NCBI RefSeq assembly: GCF_004345025.1
Contig: NZ_CP037745.1
Span: 1,116,001-1,180,000 of the forward strand
DNA: 64,000 nt
Source of the DNA: Rheinheimera sp. D18
GTDB taxonomy: Bacteria; Pseudomonadota; Gammaproteobacteria; Enterobacterales; Alteromonadaceae
Direction of reading: 5' to 3'
The notes below the pieces were generated by a model. It worked only from the letters and a program-made list of their open reading frames with translations, had not been told where the DNA came from and searched no databases. Positions 34,827 to 45,432 of the stretch are shown here, in pieces. A program made the position numbers and the translations under genes. The first letter of the stretch is position 1, and every line of letters starts with the position of its first letter.

Positions 34827-34900
34827 GTTCATATTCTCCGAGCCTACGTCAAATGTCACTGAAAAAAGTACCTATGCCTTAGCTAACGCTGTGCTAGCCC

Positions 34901-35677
34901 TTATCGTGGCCGAATGCTAATGCCATCGGCAATCAGTTTGGCTTTAAGTGCGGCTATTTCAATAATACCTTTATGAAACACACTGGCGGCTAAGGCGCCA
35001 TCAACATCGGCTTGCTTAAAAACTTCGGTAAAGTGCGTCATGCTGCCGGCGCCACCACTGGCAATTAGCGGTATGTTACAAAGGTTGCGAATGCGCTGTA
35101 GTTGGGCAATATCATACCCTTGGCGCACACCATCTTGGTTCATGCAATTAAGCACTATCTCGCCCGCACCACGTTGTTGCACTTCAGCTACCCAGTCGCT
35201 GGTTAGCCATTGCGTTTTCTGGGTGCGGTTTTCATCACCGGTAAATTGGTATACTTGATATTGGCCAGAGGCAACATCAAAAAAGCTATCAATACCCACC
35301 ACCACACATTGCTGGCCAAAGCTGTTATTTAACTCAGTAATAAGCTCTGGCCGCACTAATGCGGGGCTATTAATCGATATTTTGTCGGCGCCCATCTCCA
35401 GAATTTTGCCAGCATCATCAACAGTTTTAATACCACCGGCGACACAAAACGGAATATCAATAACTTCGGCGATACGCTGCACCCAAGTTTTATCAACCAC
35501 TCGGCCATCGCTGGATGCGGTAATGTCATAAAATACCAGTTCATCTGCGCCAGCTTCAGCATAACGCTGCGCTAACGGTACTATATCGCCAATAATTTCA
35601 TGGTTACGGAACTGTACGCCTTTAACCACCTTACCATCGCGCACGTCGAGACAAGGAATTATCCGTTTTGCCAGCAT
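34901..35677 (-). CDS. hisF: HisF, imidazole glycerol phosphate synthase cyclase subunit
   Basis: HisF is the TIM-barrel half of IGP synthase, using ammonia from HisH to make imidazole glycerol phosphate and AICAR. The 258 residues start [20 protein letters not shown], with catalytic Asp11, and include the second catalytic Asp in [13 protein letters not shown] and the phosphate loops IASGGAG and AASVFH. Its start overlaps hisA by 19 bp. Partner hisH lies just upstream of hisA. Confidence 0.96.
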   Translation of the reverse strand: MLAKRIIPCLDVRDGKVVKGVQFRNHEIIGDIVPLAQRYAEAGADELVFYDITASSDGRVVDKTWVQRIAEVIDIPFCVAGGIKTVDDAGKILEMGADKISINSPALVRPELITELNNSFGQQCVVVGIDSFFDVASGQYQVYQFTGDENRTQKTQWLTSDWVAEVQQRGAGEIVLNCMNQDGVRQGYDIAQLQRIRNLCNIPLIASGGAGSMTHFTEVFKQADVDGALAASVFHKGIIEIAALKAKLIADGISIRPR

Positions 35678-36405
35678 GCTATGGCCTCCTCAAGCGTAAA
35701 TTTACCTTCAAGTAATGAGCGGCCTAGAATAACACCGGCTACGTTGCTGCCAATCAGTGCCTGTATATCGGCTAATTTGCCAATACCACCGGATGCTTGC
35801 CACTGAATTTGTGGATACTTTGCCGTTAATTCTTGGTACAAGCTTACGTTTGCGCCGGCTAAGGTACCGTCTTTACTAATATCGGTGCACAGCACGTGCT
35901 TAGCACCAGCATTTATATACTCCGCAAGTACTTGCTCTAAGGTAATACTCGATTGCTCAATCCAGCCGTGTGAGGGTAGAGTTTTCTCGCCAGCCGCATT
36001 TATTGCTACATCTAGCGCTAACACTAAACGCTCTCCGCCGTATTTGTGCAGCCAGCTTTGCACTAGCTCGGGTTGGCGAATTGCTAAGCTACCAATAACT
36101 ACTCGGTTAGCTCCAGCGTTAAGTAAATCAATAACGTCTTGCTCGGTGCGTACGCCGCCGCCTACTTGAATGTTTAGTGGTGCTGCGTGCATCAATTCAG
36201 TAAGTAACGTTAGTTGACGTTTAGTGGCATCTTTAGCGCCTGATAAGTCAACAATATGCAGCCAGCTTGCGCCGGCTCTCGCATACTCGTCACGTAAGCT
36301 TTGCGGTTTAAAACGATACTCGGTAGTTTGTTCGTAACTACCTTGATATAGCCGAACTACATTGCCGTCAATTAAATCTATTGCTGGAATTATCACAGCT
36401 GCCAC
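35659..36405 (-). CDS. hisA: HisA, ProFAR isomerase
   Basis: HisA isomerises ProFAR to PRFAR, the fourth step of histidine synthesis. The 248-residue TIM barrel begins [21 protein letters not shown] (split around residues 2-22), with catalytic Asp10. It contains [13 protein letters not shown], the second catalytic Asp in [10 protein letters not shown], and [13 protein letters not shown] near the end. It overlaps hisH by 13 bp and hisF by 19 bp, so the three are translationally coupled. Confidence 0.96.
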   Translation of the reverse strand: MAAVIIPAIDLIDGNVVRLYQGSYEQTTEYRFKPQSLRDEYARAGASWLHIVDLSGAKDATKRQLTLLTELMHAAPLNIQVGGGVRTEQDVIDLLNAGANRVVIGSLAIRQPELVQSWLHKYGGERLVLALDVAINAAGEKTLPSHGWIEQSSITLEQVLAEYINAGAKHVLCTDISKDGTLAGANVSLYQELTAKYPQIQWQASGGIGKLADIQALIGSNVAGVILGRSLLEGKFTLEEAIACWQNG

Positions 36406-36989
36406 TCCAGAAAGTTATGTAGTAAACGTGCGCCCGTTTTACCCGAGCGTTCAGGGTGAAATTGCGCACCAATCACATTGTTATTACCAATAACAGCGGC
36501 AAACTTAGTGCCGTACTCGCAATTGGCTAAGCTATATTGGCTGGGTGCAACAGCAAAACTATGCACAAAATACAGATAATCTTGCTCAGTAAAACCTGTC
36601 ATTAGTGGGTGCGAGCTAATATCGCATAAGGTGTTCCAGCCCATATGTGGTAAGCGTAAGCCGGCACTTTGTAACGGTAATACGTCACCATTAATTAGGT
36701 TTAAGCAGGCAACATTACCTTCCATGCTATCGCGATTCAGCATTTGCATACCTAAGCAAATACCCAATAGTGGCTGCTGCAAACTTTGTAGCGTGCTAAT
36801 TAATTCAGCCTGTTGCAACTTTGCCATCGCATTATGTGCAGTACCAACACCGGGTAAAATAACTTTAGCTGCGGCTTTTATAATTTTTGCATTATGGCTA
36901 ATTACTGCATCGACTCCTAAGCGCTTAATCGCAAAGTAGACCGAGCTAATATTGGCGCAGCCGGTATCAACAATAACCAGTTGTGCCAT
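36393..36989 (-). CDS. hisH: HisH, IGP synthase glutaminase subunit
   Basis: HisH is the class I glutamine amidotransferase that feeds ammonia to HisF. The 198 residues carry the nucleophile Cys78 in [11 protein letters not shown] and the His and Glu of the triad in [13 protein letters not shown] near the end. The start overlaps the hisB stop by one base, and the 3' end overlaps hisA by 13 bp. Confidence 0.96.
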   Translation of the reverse strand: MAQLVIVDTGCANISSVYFAIKRLGVDAVISHNAKIIKAAAKVILPGVGTAHNAMAKLQQAELISTLQSLQQPLLGICLGMQMLNRDSMEGNVACLNLINGDVLPLQSAGLRLPHMGWNTLCDISSHPLMTGFTEQDYLYFVHSFAVAPSQYSLANCEYGTKFAAVIGNNNVIGAQFHPERSGKTGARLLHNFLEWQL

Positions 36990-38059
36990 TACAGCACTCC
37001 TTTAGAGCTAGGCAGCGCTTCGCCAGACACTTTAATGGCATTACCAAGCGCACGGCCGAATACTTTAAATAAGCCCTCTACCATGTGGTGTTTATTACCG
37101 TCGCTAATGGATAAGTGCAGCGTTATAAGCATGGCATCGCTAAGTGAGCGGAAAAAGTGTGGTACCATTTCTAAATTTAATCCGCCAACACTGCCTGAAC
37201 CTAAGTTAGCGTCAAACTTAAACATCGGCCGGCCGGATAAATCTAATACGCATTCGGCGCGGCATTCGTCCATGGGTAAAACAAAGCCAAAACGATTAAT
37301 ACCGCGTTTATTGCCCAGCGCCTGCTTTAATGCTTGGCCTAGTGCCAGTGCGGTGTCTTCAACACTGTGGTGATCATCAATATATAAATCGCCAGTCACT
37401 TTTACCTGCAGGGAAAAACCGCCGTGGGTGGCAATTTGATCGAGCATATGATCAAAAAAGCCGACGCCGGTTTCAAACACATTATTCCCAGTGCTGTCTA
37501 AGTCGACGCTGATTTTGATATCAGTTTCACGGGTGGTACGTTGCACAGTAGCTTGGCGGCCTTTGCTAAGAATACGTTTAGTAATTTCAGGCCAACCTAA
37601 ATTGGCTCGGTCATATAAAAATGCTGGTAGGCCCATGTTTTCTGCCAGCTGCACATCGGTAGCGCGATCGCCAATGACGTAAGAGCTGGTAAAATCGATT
37701 TTTCCTTGTTGCAAATAATCTTTAACTAAACCTAGCTTGGGTTTACGGCAACTGCAGTTGTCTTGCTCAAAGTGCGGGCAAATTAATACATCGTCAAACT
37801 GAACGCCTTGTGAGTTTAGTAACTGCATCATTTTGTTATGTGGCGCATCAAAGGTATTACGCGGGAAGCTGTCAGTACCAAGACCATCTTGATTGGTTAC
37901 CATAACTAGGCGATAACCGGCGGCCTGCAGCTTTAATAGTGCAGGTACTAAACCGCTCTCGTAAGCCAGCTTTTCTAAACTATCAAGCTGCTTATCTATA
38001 GCTGGCTCTTCAACCATAGTGCCGTCACGGTCAATAAATAATATCGGCTGGCCTTTCAT
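36989..38059 (-). CDS. hisB: HisB, histidinol-phosphatase / IGP dehydratase
   Basis: This bifunctional 356-residue enzyme does two histidine steps. The N-terminal HAD phosphatase has FIDRDGTMV (nucleophile Asp), a zinc-binding [15 protein letters not shown] loop and [15 protein letters not shown]. The C-terminal dehydratase has [18 protein letters not shown] and [14 protein letters not shown], the manganese-binding His cluster. A fused form is typical of gammaproteobacteria. It overlaps hisC by four bases and hisH by one. Confidence 0.96.
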   Translation of the reverse strand: MKGQPILFIDRDGTMVEEPAIDKQLDSLEKLAYESGLVPALLKLQAAGYRLVMVTNQDGLGTDSFPRNTFDAPHNKMMQLLNSQGVQFDDVLICPHFEQDNCSCRKPKLGLVKDYLQQGKIDFTSSYVIGDRATDVQLAENMGLPAFLYDRANLGWPEITKRILSKGRQATVQRTTRETDIKISVDLDSTGNNVFETGVGFFDHMLDQIATHGGFSLQVKVTGDLYIDDHHSVEDTALALGQALKQALGNKRGINRFGFVLPMDECRAECVLDLSGRPMFKFDANLGSGSVGGLNLEMVPHFFRSLSDAMLITLHLSISDGNKHHMVEGLFKVFGRALGNAIKVSGEALPSSKGVL

Positions 38060-39150
38060 ATGCGCTCCTTGTTTGCGGTGCTGTTCGCTAAATTAAAATA
38101 TTTGTCCATAGCTGTGGTGAGAGCTTGCATCTCGTTAGCGCTGCCAATAGACACGCGTACTACTTGCGATAAACCCAACTGACTTGATTGATTACGAATT
38201 AAAATACCTTGCTCGGCCAGCGCAGCTACGCAGGCGGCAGCGTCGGCTACCTGCAACAGCACGTAGTTAGCGCTGCTTGGCCACACTTGGTTAATACCGG
38301 TTCTGGCTTTGGCGTAGGTAATAAAGTTATCGCGCAGCTGATTAAGCGTGTTTACGCTGTTTTGCATCTTTGCTATTGCTTCGGGCCGCAGCGCTTGTGC
38401 GGCAATTTGGGCCACAGGCTCAGCTAACGGATAGGGCGCGATCATCTGTTTTAATGCCAAAATAATGTCTGGCGCCGCCAGCGTAAAACCACAACGTAAA
38501 CCGGCTAGCGCAAAGGCTTTAGACAAGGTGCGCAGTATTACAAGGTTGGGGTAATCGTTTAATAAATTTAGCGTTGACGCCTCGGGTGCAAACTCAATAT
38601 AGGCCTCATCTACGACTATTAGCGCACTGTGTTTAAAATGCTCTAACACCGCAATAATTTGTTGGCGCGGAATGAGATTACCGGTCGGGTTATTTGGGCT
38701 ACAAATAAACACCAACTTAGGTGAGGTGGCAAATAACGCTGGTAAATTAAGTTCAAAATTCGCGGTTAGCGGCACAATATTACAGGCTACATCGTTACTT
38801 TGTGCGCTAATGGCATACATGCCGTAAGTGGGCGGGCAAAGGCTAATACTCTCTTGCTTTGGCTGACAAAAACTACGAATTAACAACTCAATCGCTTCAT
38901 CGGCGCCACGGCTCACTAACACTTGATCCGGTTGCAGCTTGGCGTAGGCGGCATAGCCGTCAATTACCGCTTTGGGCTGACAAGACGGATAGCGATTAAA
39001 GCTGCCAGTTAGCTGATACTCTGGTGCTAACGCATTTTCATTGGCGTTTAACCAAATGGCACCGCCGCTCATGCTGCTTCTTGCTGAAGCGTAGGGCTGA
39101 ATTGCTTTTACCGTATCGCGCGCTAGGGCATGTATTTTTGTCGTATTCAT
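38056..39150 (-). CDS. hisC: HisC, histidinol-phosphate aminotransferase
   Basis: This PLP-dependent class I/II aminotransferase makes histidinol phosphate. The 364 residues include [25 protein letters not shown], the PLP-contacting VDEAYIEF, and the Schiff-base lysine in [21 protein letters not shown] precedes the ATG. It lies 3 bp after hisD and overlaps hisB by four bases. Confidence 0.96.
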   Translation of the reverse strand: MNTTKIHALARDTVKAIQPYASARSSMSGGAIWLNANENALAPEYQLTGSFNRYPSCQPKAVIDGYAAYAKLQPDQVLVSRGADEAIELLIRSFCQPKQESISLCPPTYGMYAISAQSNDVACNIVPLTANFELNLPALFATSPKLVFICSPNNPTGNLIPRQQIIAVLEHFKHSALIVVDEAYIEFAPEASTLNLLNDYPNLVILRTLSKAFALAGLRCGFTLAAPDIILALKQMIAPYPLAEPVAQIAAQALRPEAIAKMQNSVNTLNQLRDNFITYAKARTGINQVWPSSANYVLLQVADAAACVAALAEQGILIRNQSSQLGLSQVVRVSIGSANEMQALTTAMDKYFNLANSTANKERI

Positions 39151-39153
39151 CTA

Positions 39154-40491
39154 TTACTCCTTACACTTTTCTAGCGCGGCTAAACGTATACTGACGGCAT
39201 TAGCATGGGCATCTAAGCCTTCTGCGTTAGCCAAGGTCACTATGCTGGGGCCAAGATTACGCATGCCAGTTTCCGACAAGGTTTGTACCGTGTAGCGTCG
39301 ATAAAAATCAGTTAGCGATAAGCTAGATACCGTTTTACTGTAACCGTAGGTTGGTAACACATGGTTAGTGCCGCTGGCATAGTCACCGGCTGATTCTGGT
39401 GTCCATTTGCCAACAAAAATACTGGCGGCACTGTCAAATTGTTCGATGAGCTCGGCATCGATATCGGTCTGTATAATTAAATGCTCTGGTGCATAAGCGT
39501 TGATAACGCTGACGGCCTGTACAAGATCCCGCGTTAAAATATAGCGGCTGTGTTTAAGTGCTTGTGCGGCAATAGCTTGCCTTGGTAAAGCCATAAGTTG
39601 GCGGCTTACTTGAGCTTGCACTGCGGCAATTACGCTTTGGCTATTACTTACCAACAATACTTGTGAATCAGGGCCGTGCTCGGCTTGCGACAGTAAATCG
39701 GCAGCAACAAATGCAGGATTAGCATTTGCGTCGGCTAATACCAATACCTCTGATGGGCCAGCAGGCATATCAATAGCTGCGCCTTTAATATCTTGGCTAA
39801 CTTGGCGCTTGGCTTCAGTAACATAACGATTACCTGGGCCAAAAATTTTGTCTACCTTAGGAATGGTTGCTGTACCATAGGCCAGTGCAGCTATGGCTTG
39901 GGCACCGCCAATCGTAAAAATGTCCTTGATACCGCACAATTCTGCGGCATAAATAATTTCTGCTGCTATGGCATCGGCTTGGGTTTTACCTGGTGGAGTT
40001 ATTAGCACTACACGTTTACAGCCGGCTAATTGTGCCGGCACACCCAACATTAATACTGTGGAAGGTAGTGGCGCACTGCCTCCGGGAATATATAAGCCAA
40101 CGGCATTAAGCGCGCGATTTTTAAGTTGGCACATAACACCTTGGCTAGTTTCTACCTCAATATCACGCGGCAACTGTGCAGCATGAAATTTACGAATATT
40201 GTTGTAAGCCAATTCTATGGCGGCTTTACGTTCAGGTAATAAGGTTGCTAATAGCTGCTGCTTTTTATTGTCACTAATACACAGCGTATTGGTAGTTAGG
40301 CTATCAAATTGTTGGCTATAAGCACGCAACGCGGCATCGCCTTGCTGCTGCACTGTACTAATAATGGCGCTAACTTGAGCGGTTAAATTGGCCGAGTCAT
40401 CAAGTTGCGGCCGTGCTAAAGCCGCATGTTGTTCAACAGCCGATAGCTCTGACCAGTCAATAATGCTATTCACAATTACAGCATCCATCAT
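39154..40491 (-). CDS. hisD: HisD, histidinol dehydrogenase
   Basis: HisD oxidises histidinol to histidine in two NAD-dependent steps with zinc. The 445 residues have YIPGGSAPLPSTVLMLGVPA, the signature GPGNRYVTEAKRQV near the middle, the catalytic ligands around LSQAEHGPDSQ, and AYAPEHL and SAGDYASGTNHVLPT. The start ATG overlaps the hisG stop (TAATG); a second Met follows at once. Confidence 0.96.
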   Translation of the reverse strand: MMDAVIVNSIIDWSELSAVEQHAALARPQLDDSANLTAQVSAIISTVQQQGDAALRAYSQQFDSLTTNTLCISDNKKQQLLATLLPERKAAIELAYNNIRKFHAAQLPRDIEVETSQGVMCQLKNRALNAVGLYIPGGSAPLPSTVLMLGVPAQLAGCKRVVLITPPGKTQADAIAAEIIYAAELCGIKDIFTIGGAQAIAALAYGTATIPKVDKIFGPGNRYVTEAKRQVSQDIKGAAIDMPAGPSEVLVLADANANPAFVAADLLSQAEHGPDSQVLLVSNSQSVIAAVQAQVSRQLMALPRQAIAAQALKHSRYILTRDLVQAVSVINAYAPEHLIIQTDIDAELIEQFDSAASIFVGKWTPESAGDYASGTNHVLPTYGYSKTVSSLSLTDFYRRYTVQTLSETGMRNLGPSIVTLANAEGLDAHANAVSIRLAALEKCKE

Positions 40492-41399
40492 TACACCATC
40501 ATCTTTTCAATTGGCAGCACTAAAATTGAGCTGGCGCCTAGCGCTTTTAGCTGCTCCATGGTTTCCCAAAACAGGCTTTCACTACTCACAACGTGAATAG
40601 CAACCAGGTTGTCATTCCCCGCTAGTGGCAATATGGTTGGGTTTTCGGCACCCGGTAATAGCGCAATAATTTGCTCTAGTTCTGTGCGCGGTGCGTGCAA
40701 CATAATGTATTTACTTTCATTAGCTTGCATTACGCCGTTAATGCGGGGCATCAGTTTGTTAATTAATTTAAGCTGCTTGTCGTCACAGAGGTTCTTGCGC
40801 TGAATAAGCACCGCTTTGCTGCGATAAATAACTTCAACTTCTTTTAAACCATTAGCATCTAAGGTGGCGCCGGTGGACACCAAATCACAAATGGCATCAG
40901 CTAAACCGGCGCGTGGTGCTACTTCAACCGAGCCTTTTAAGGTAACAATACGTGCATTTACTCCTTGTTGTTTTAAATAACGCGCCAGTAAACGTGGGTA
41001 AGTGGTGGCAATGGTTTTGCCTTCTAATGAACTAGAATTGGCGTAGGTTTCTTCTTGCGGCACGGCGATAGACAAGCGGCAGCTACCAAAGTCGAGTCGT
41101 TTTAAAATAGTGTAGTCGGCACTGTCGTTATCTAACTTGCGCTGTAGCGACTCTTCTTCCAGCACGTTTTCGCCAACAATGCCTAAATCACAGACGCCGT
41201 CCATAATTAGGCCAGGAATATCGTCATCACGTACGCGTAAAATATCGATAGCCATATTTTCAACGTGGGCAATAAGGCGTTGTTCGCGCAGGTTAATTTT
41301 TAAACCGCAGCTAGCAAATAATGCTTGAGAGTCAACCGATAAACGGCCAGATTTCTGCATGGCGATACGTAAGCGTTTCGATTCTGTTGCCGGACTCAT
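40491..41399 (-). CDS. hisG: HisG, ATP phosphoribosyltransferase (long form)
   Basis: HisG makes the first, histidine-inhibited step of the pathway. At 302 residues it is the long hexameric form with a C-terminal ACT-like regulatory domain ([19 protein letters not shown]). The catalytic part has [11 protein letters not shown] at the N-terminus, [12 protein letters not shown] and the PRPP loop in [13 protein letters not shown]. It is the first structural gene, about 120 bp downstream of the leader peptide gene. Confidence 0.95.
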   Translation of the reverse strand: MSPATESKRLRIAMQKSGRLSVDSQALFASCGLKINLREQRLIAHVENMAIDILRVRDDDIPGLIMDGVCDLGIVGENVLEEESLQRKLDNDSADYTILKRLDFGSCRLSIAVPQEETYANSSSLEGKTIATTYPRLLARYLKQQGVNARIVTLKGSVEVAPRAGLADAICDLVSTGATLDANGLKEVEVIYRSKAVLIQRKNLCDDKQLKLINKLMPRINGVMQANESKYIMLHAPRTELEQIIALLPGAENPTILPLAGNDNLVAIHVVSSESLFWETMEQLKALGASSILVLPIEKMMV

Positions 41400-41442
41400 A
41401 TAGGTCTCCGTGACGATAATTTTAAATTGATGATGCTAAAAA

Positions 41443-41479
41443 CAAAAATCCCGAGCCTGGGCTCGGGATTTTTGTTTTT
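41443..41479 (-). terminator. his operon attenuator
   Basis: On the minus strand CAAAAATCCCGAGCC pairs with the matching right arm (15-bp stem, 2-base loop), followed by a run of Ts before hisG. It lies between the His-rich leader peptide and hisG, the expected place for a transcription attenuator. Upstream arms 41504-41508, 41514-41518 and 41484-41488 can pair alternatively (TCCGA/TCGGA or CGGAG/CTCCG). Confidence 0.9.
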
Positions 41480-41521
41480 CACCGGAGCGCCAGAAATCAG
41501 CCCTCCGAAAATATCGGATGG

Positions 41522-41560
41522 CTAGTCGCTATGATGATGGTACAGATTAATCGTATTCAT
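41522..41560 (-). CDS. hisL: his operon leader peptide HisL
   Basis: A 12-residue frame on the minus strand reads MNTINLYHHHSD and stops at TAG. Three consecutive CAT histidine codons make it a histidine-sensing leader peptide. A GGCGAGAG ribosome site lies about ten bases upstream. When charged tRNA-His is scarce, stalling on these codons should stop formation of the attenuator hairpin before hisG. The E. coli leader has seven His codons, so this one is a reduced version. Confidence 0.92.
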   Translation of the reverse strand: MNTINLYHHHSD

Positions 41561-41852
41561 GTTTTAAGCTCTCGCCTGTTTTGTTGCTATACAAGTTAGC
41601 GGTTTTTTATTAACAGAACAAGCTTTTTATGTTTTTAATATCAATAGGATTTGTTTTTATCTATCTGATTTTAAATATTTTTTATTTTAGTGTTATTTTT
41701 AACGTAAAAATAAAATTTTAATGCAGAATATTTATTGGTGTTCTGTGCTCATTTAATAAGCATGTTGTATAGTCATGCCTAAGTTGTGATCTTGATACTG
41801 TTTTACTGTTAGAATGGTAAAAATAGCAAAACATAGCTTTGGGTAGGTAACA
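41561..41852. promoter_or_regulatory. AT-rich divergent intergenic region, his operon / M24 peptidase
   Basis: These 292 bp hold the promoters of the his operon (minus strand) and the peptidase gene (plus strand). The middle part, about 41610-41760, is very rich in A and T. On the minus strand TTGTTC (41619-41624) and TAACTT, 17 bases apart, are a weak candidate promoter for hisL. I see no clear operator or extra gene. Confidence 0.4.
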
Positions 41853-43046
41853 ATGAACGGTATTGGCGGCGTAACAAAAGCAGCAGCACTCGCAACATTA
41901 ACTGACATGACATCAGGCGTTAGCCCGATAACGCAGCAAGAGTTTCAGCAACGGTTGACAAAGGCCGTGCAATTAATGCAACAGCAAAAACTGGATGCGA
42001 TATTACTAACTGCAGGGACCAGTCTATATTATTTTACTGGTTTACGTTGGTATGCCAGCGAGCGGTTGGTCGCGGCATTGCTGTTAGCGGATGGCAGGTT
42101 GCTGTACATTATTCCTGAGTTTGAGCGCGGTACTATAGCGCCACAATTAGTCATGCCAGGGCAGTTACACGGCTGGCAAGAGCACGAAAGCCCATATCAG
42201 CTTTGTATTAAGCTATTGCAAGATAAAATGGCATTGGCGCTAGACGAAAGTGCCGCGTTTTTTATTGCTGATGGCTTGCTAAAAGCTGAACCCGCGTTGC
42301 AGTTGAGCAACGCCTCTAGTGTAACTTCCGCTTGTCGGCGCATTAAATCGGCCGCTGAGCTGGCGCTGATGCAACGCGCAATGGATATGACGCTTGCAGT
42401 GCATAAAGCGGTAGCCAGTATACTTTATGCGGGTATTAGCACTAAAGAGGTTGAAGCTTTTATTGATCAGGCACACCGCAAAGTAGGCGCAGTTGATGGC
42501 AATTATTTTTGTATCGTCTTGTTTGGTAGTGATACCTCGTATCCGCATGGTGTAGCAAACCCGAAAAATCTAGAGCATGGCGATATGGTGCTTATTGATA
42601 CTGGCTGCAAACTCCATGGTTATTTATCGGATATCACCCGCAGTTATGTATTTGGCCAACCAACAGCAAAACAACAAGCGGTATGGCAACACGAAAAAAA
42701 CGCTCAAGCCGCCGCCTTCGCTGCTGCGCAAATTGGCGTGGCTTGTCAGGAAGTTGATCGCGCGGCACGTAAGTACTTACAGCAACAAGGTTACGGCCCT
42801 GATTATCAGTTACCGGGTTTACCGCATCGCACTGGCCACGGTATTGGCTTAGATATTCATGAATGGCCTTATTTAGTGGAAGGTAACGAGCAACCTTTGG
42901 CTGCCGGTATGTGTTTTAGTAACGAGCCAATGTTAGTGCTACCGGGAGAATTTGGTGTGCGTTTAGAAGATCACTTCTATATGACAGAGCAAGGCCCGCG
43001 TTGGTTTACTGAGCCGGCATTAGCTATTGATCAGCCATTTAGATAA
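41853..43046 (+). CDS. M24 family Xaa-Pro aminopeptidase
   Basis: This 397-residue metallopeptidase of the pita-bread fold has a creatinase-like N-terminal domain and a catalytic domain with all five metal ligands: Asp249 and Asp260 (IDTGCKLHGYLSDITRS), His329 (HRTGHGIGLDIHEWP), Glu358 (CFSNEPML) and Glu372 (GVRLEDHFYM). It should cut N-terminal residues ahead of proline, in the cytoplasm, since no signal peptide is present. AGGT precedes the ATG. An N-terminal stretch of about 20 residues before the usual domain start is a little longer than needed. Divergent from the his operon. Confidence 0.88.
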   Translation: MNGIGGVTKAAALATLTDMTSGVSPITQQEFQQRLTKAVQLMQQQKLDAILLTAGTSLYYFTGLRWYASERLVAALLLADGRLLYIIPEFERGTIAPQLVMPGQLHGWQEHESPYQLCIKLLQDKMALALDESAAFFIADGLLKAEPALQLSNASSVTSACRRIKSAAELALMQRAMDMTLAVHKAVASILYAGISTKEVEAFIDQAHRKVGAVDGNYFCIVLFGSDTSYPHGVANPKNLEHGDMVLIDTGCKLHGYLSDITRSYVFGQPTAKQQAVWQHEKNAQAAAFAAAQIGVACQEVDRAARKYLQQQGYGPDYQLPGLPHRTGHGIGLDIHEWPYLVEGNEQPLAAGMCFSNEPMLVLPGEFGVRLEDHFYMTEQGPRWFTEPALAIDQPFR

Positions 43047-43139
43047 AGGTTAGCTGCGTTTGGCGTCTGTTAGTGTCTTTTAACATCAAGTTAATATAAT
43101 GTTGGCCGATAACAAGGTAAAGCATAACGGGAGACGGTA

Positions 43140-43391
43140 ATGGACGCTTTTATGCCCTTTGTACAACGTGTGCCTGGTACGCCAGTTGAGCCTGAGCCCA
43201 AATTGGTGGTACCGGTATTTAAAGAAGCTCGGCTAAGCCCGATTAAACCTAATGAGCAGAAATACCTTATTTTACGCCGCAAAGCGCGAGCAGGTAATAA
43301 AGGTACTGAGTCATACCCTGACGCACCATACACCACCCCAGAAGACGAGCAACACGTAGACAGTGAAGGCAGGTTAGATATTTTTGTCTGA
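43140..43391 (+). CDS. Small hypothetical protein, 83 residues
   Basis: I recognise no family. The chain is soluble and rich in Pro, Glu and Lys, with FKEARLSPIKPNEQKYLILRR in the middle (residues 28-48) and an acidic end (TPEDEQHVDSEGRLDIFV). The ATG is preceded by GGGAGACGG at good spacing, and the gap on both sides fits a separate gene. A longer frame on the opposite strand covers the same bases but lacks a ribosome site. No function is proposed. Confidence 0.65.
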   Translation: MDAFMPFVQRVPGTPVEPEPKLVVPVFKEARLSPIKPNEQKYLILRRKARAGNKGTESYPDAPYTTPEDEQHVDSEGRLDIFV

Positions 43392-43503
43392 ATTTTTCTC
43401 TGGTTCAAGGCATAATAGCGGTCTTGTTTGTTCTCGGTTGCTTACGTGTTGATACTATTTTTACTAAATAATCTAAGATCTTTATCCTGTATGCTAAGTT
43501 GCT

Positions 43504-45429
43504 ATGCGTAAGCAGGTCAGTTTAGCCTTTGCGCCTGATGGTACCTTAGCCAAGCATATTGCCGGTTTTAATGCCCGCGACGCTCAGCTTGAAATGGCCT
43601 TAGCGGTGGCCGATGTTATCGAAACGCCCGGCGCTTTAGTGGTTGAGGCCGGCACCGGCACCGGAAAAACCTACGCCTATTTAGTGCCAGCATTGTTAAG
43701 TAATAAAAAAGTAATACTGTCTACCGGTACTAAAAACCTGCAAGAACAATTATATTTTCGTGACCTACCCAAGGTTGCTAAAGCCTTAGCCAGCCCATTG
43801 CAGCTGGCATTACTAAAAGGCCGCAGTAACTACCTGTGTTTATTTCGTTTAGAGCAGCATTATCATCATGTGCCAATGCAAGACGAGCAGCTAATCCAAG
43901 ATTTATCGCTAATTAAAAAGTGGTCGGCCGAAACCCAAAGCGGCGATATTGGCGAGCTAAGTTACATTGCGGAAGATTCTAAAGCGCTGCCGTATGTTAC
44001 TAGCACTACCGATAACTGCCTTGGCAAAGACTGCCCCGTGTATGACGACTGTCACTTATTAAAAGCGCGAAAAAAAGCCCAAGCTGCCGATGTGGTAGTG
44101 GTAAATCATCATCTGTTTTTCGCCGATTTAGCGCTTAAAGATACCGGCTTTGGTGAGTTATTGCCGCAGATGGACGTGGTTATTTTTGATGAAGCACACC
44201 AGTTACCCGATATTGCCAGCGATTATTTTGGTGACAATGTTTCAAGCCGTTTATTACTCGATATTTGCCGTGATATTGATTTAGCCTGTAAAAGTGAGTT
44301 ACGTGATCACCCACAACTTGCTAAAACCGCGGATAAATTAGCCGTACTGATTAAAGACTGGCGCTTACAATTTTCAACTGAACCTAGCCGCGGCAATTGG
44401 CGCGAAGCCTATCAGCAAGCCAGTATGCAAACCGCAGTTAATCGTGTTAGCGAAGCAATAGACATGCTGTATTTAGTGATTAAAAGTAGCTTAGGTCGCA
44501 GCGAACTGGTCGATAATGCCTTTGAACGGCTGGCGCTAGCTAAAATACGATTAATCAAGTTACTTGATCTGCAGCAAAGTGGCGTAAGTTTATGGTTTGA
44601 AACCACACGCTTACAGGTAAGTTTGCATTTAACGCCACTGAGTATTGCCGACAAATTTCGTGATATTGTGGCGGCAGACCAGCGTAGTTGGATCTTTACC
44701 TCTGCAACCTTGTCAGTAAACAACGGTTTTAGTCATTACACCGCGCAGATGGGGTTAAATTCCGCACAAACCTTACTGCTAGAAAGCCCATTTAATTATG
44801 CTGAACAAGCCCTATTGTGCGTGCCGCGTTATTTAAGCGAGCCGCACGAGCAAACAATGGCTGGGCAGCTACTGCAAATTGCGGTACGTTTAATTGAAGC
44901 GAATAATGGTCGCTGTTTCTTTTTATTTACTAGCCATCGTATGTTGCAGTTAGTCGCAAAGCAACTGCCTGACTTAGTACGTCAACCCGTGTTAGTACAA
45001 GGCAGCACCGGTAAACGTTTATTGCTAGAGCAGTTTGTTACACTGGATAACGCCGTTTTATTAGGTACCGGCAGCTTTTGGGAAGGCGTCGATGTGCGCG
45101 GCGATACCTTAAGCTGCGTTATTATTGATAAGCTGCCATTTGCTTCACCTGATGAGCCGTTATTGCAGGCGCGTAGTGAAGACTGCGCCATGCGCGGCGA
45201 AGACCCGTTCGCACAAGTGCAGCTACCCCAAGCGGTTATTACGCTAAAACAGGGCGTAGGGCGGTTAATTCGTGACGTAACCGATCGCGGTGTAATGGTT
45301 ATTTGTGATAATCGTTTAGTTACCAAGCCCTATGGCGAAGTGTTTTTAACCAGCTTGCCGCCCATGCGCCGCACGCGATCGCTTGATGAAGCGGTCGCTT
45401 TTTTACAACAAAATAAACGGGACAATTAA
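43504..45429 (+). CDS. yoaA: YoaA, DinG-family ATP-dependent DNA helicase
   Basis: This 641-residue XPD-like helicase has motif I EAGTGTGKTYAYLVPALL, four Cys residues for a 4Fe-4S cluster (around residues 108 and 173-186, including CLGKDCPVYDDC), the DEAH box FDEAHQLPD, and the C-terminal motifs ATLSVNNGF, GTGSFWEGVDVRGD and QGVGRLIRD. Its length fits YoaA (about 636) better than DinG (716). YoaA works with the HolC subunit of DNA polymerase III in repair of stalled forks. tsaB follows after 3 bp, as in E. coli. Confidence 0.92.
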   Translation: MRKQVSLAFAPDGTLAKHIAGFNARDAQLEMALAVADVIETPGALVVEAGTGTGKTYAYLVPALLSNKKVILSTGTKNLQEQLYFRDLPKVAKALASPLQLALLKGRSNYLCLFRLEQHYHHVPMQDEQLIQDLSLIKKWSAETQSGDIGELSYIAEDSKALPYVTSTTDNCLGKDCPVYDDCHLLKARKKAQAADVVVVNHHLFFADLALKDTGFGELLPQMDVVIFDEAHQLPDIASDYFGDNVSSRLLLDICRDIDLACKSELRDHPQLAKTADKLAVLIKDWRLQFSTEPSRGNWREAYQQASMQTAVNRVSEAIDMLYLVIKSSLGRSELVDNAFERLALAKIRLIKLLDLQQSGVSLWFETTRLQVSLHLTPLSIADKFRDIVAADQRSWIFTSATLSVNNGFSHYTAQMGLNSAQTLLLESPFNYAEQALLCVPRYLSEPHEQTMAGQLLQIAVRLIEANNGRCFFLFTSHRMLQLVAKQLPDLVRQPVLVQGSTGKRLLLEQFVTLDNAVLLGTGSFWEGVDVRGDTLSCVIIDKLPFASPDEPLLQARSEDCAMRGEDPFAQVQLPQAVITLKQGVGRLIRDVTDRGVMVICDNRLVTKPYGEVFLTSLPPMRRTRSLDEAVAFLQQNKRDN

Positions 45430-45432
45430 GTT

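Noticed and set aside
43091-43408. A 105-codon minus-strand frame over the 83-residue gene
   Set aside because: The plus-strand frame has a good ribosome site and ordinary composition; the minus frame has neither.
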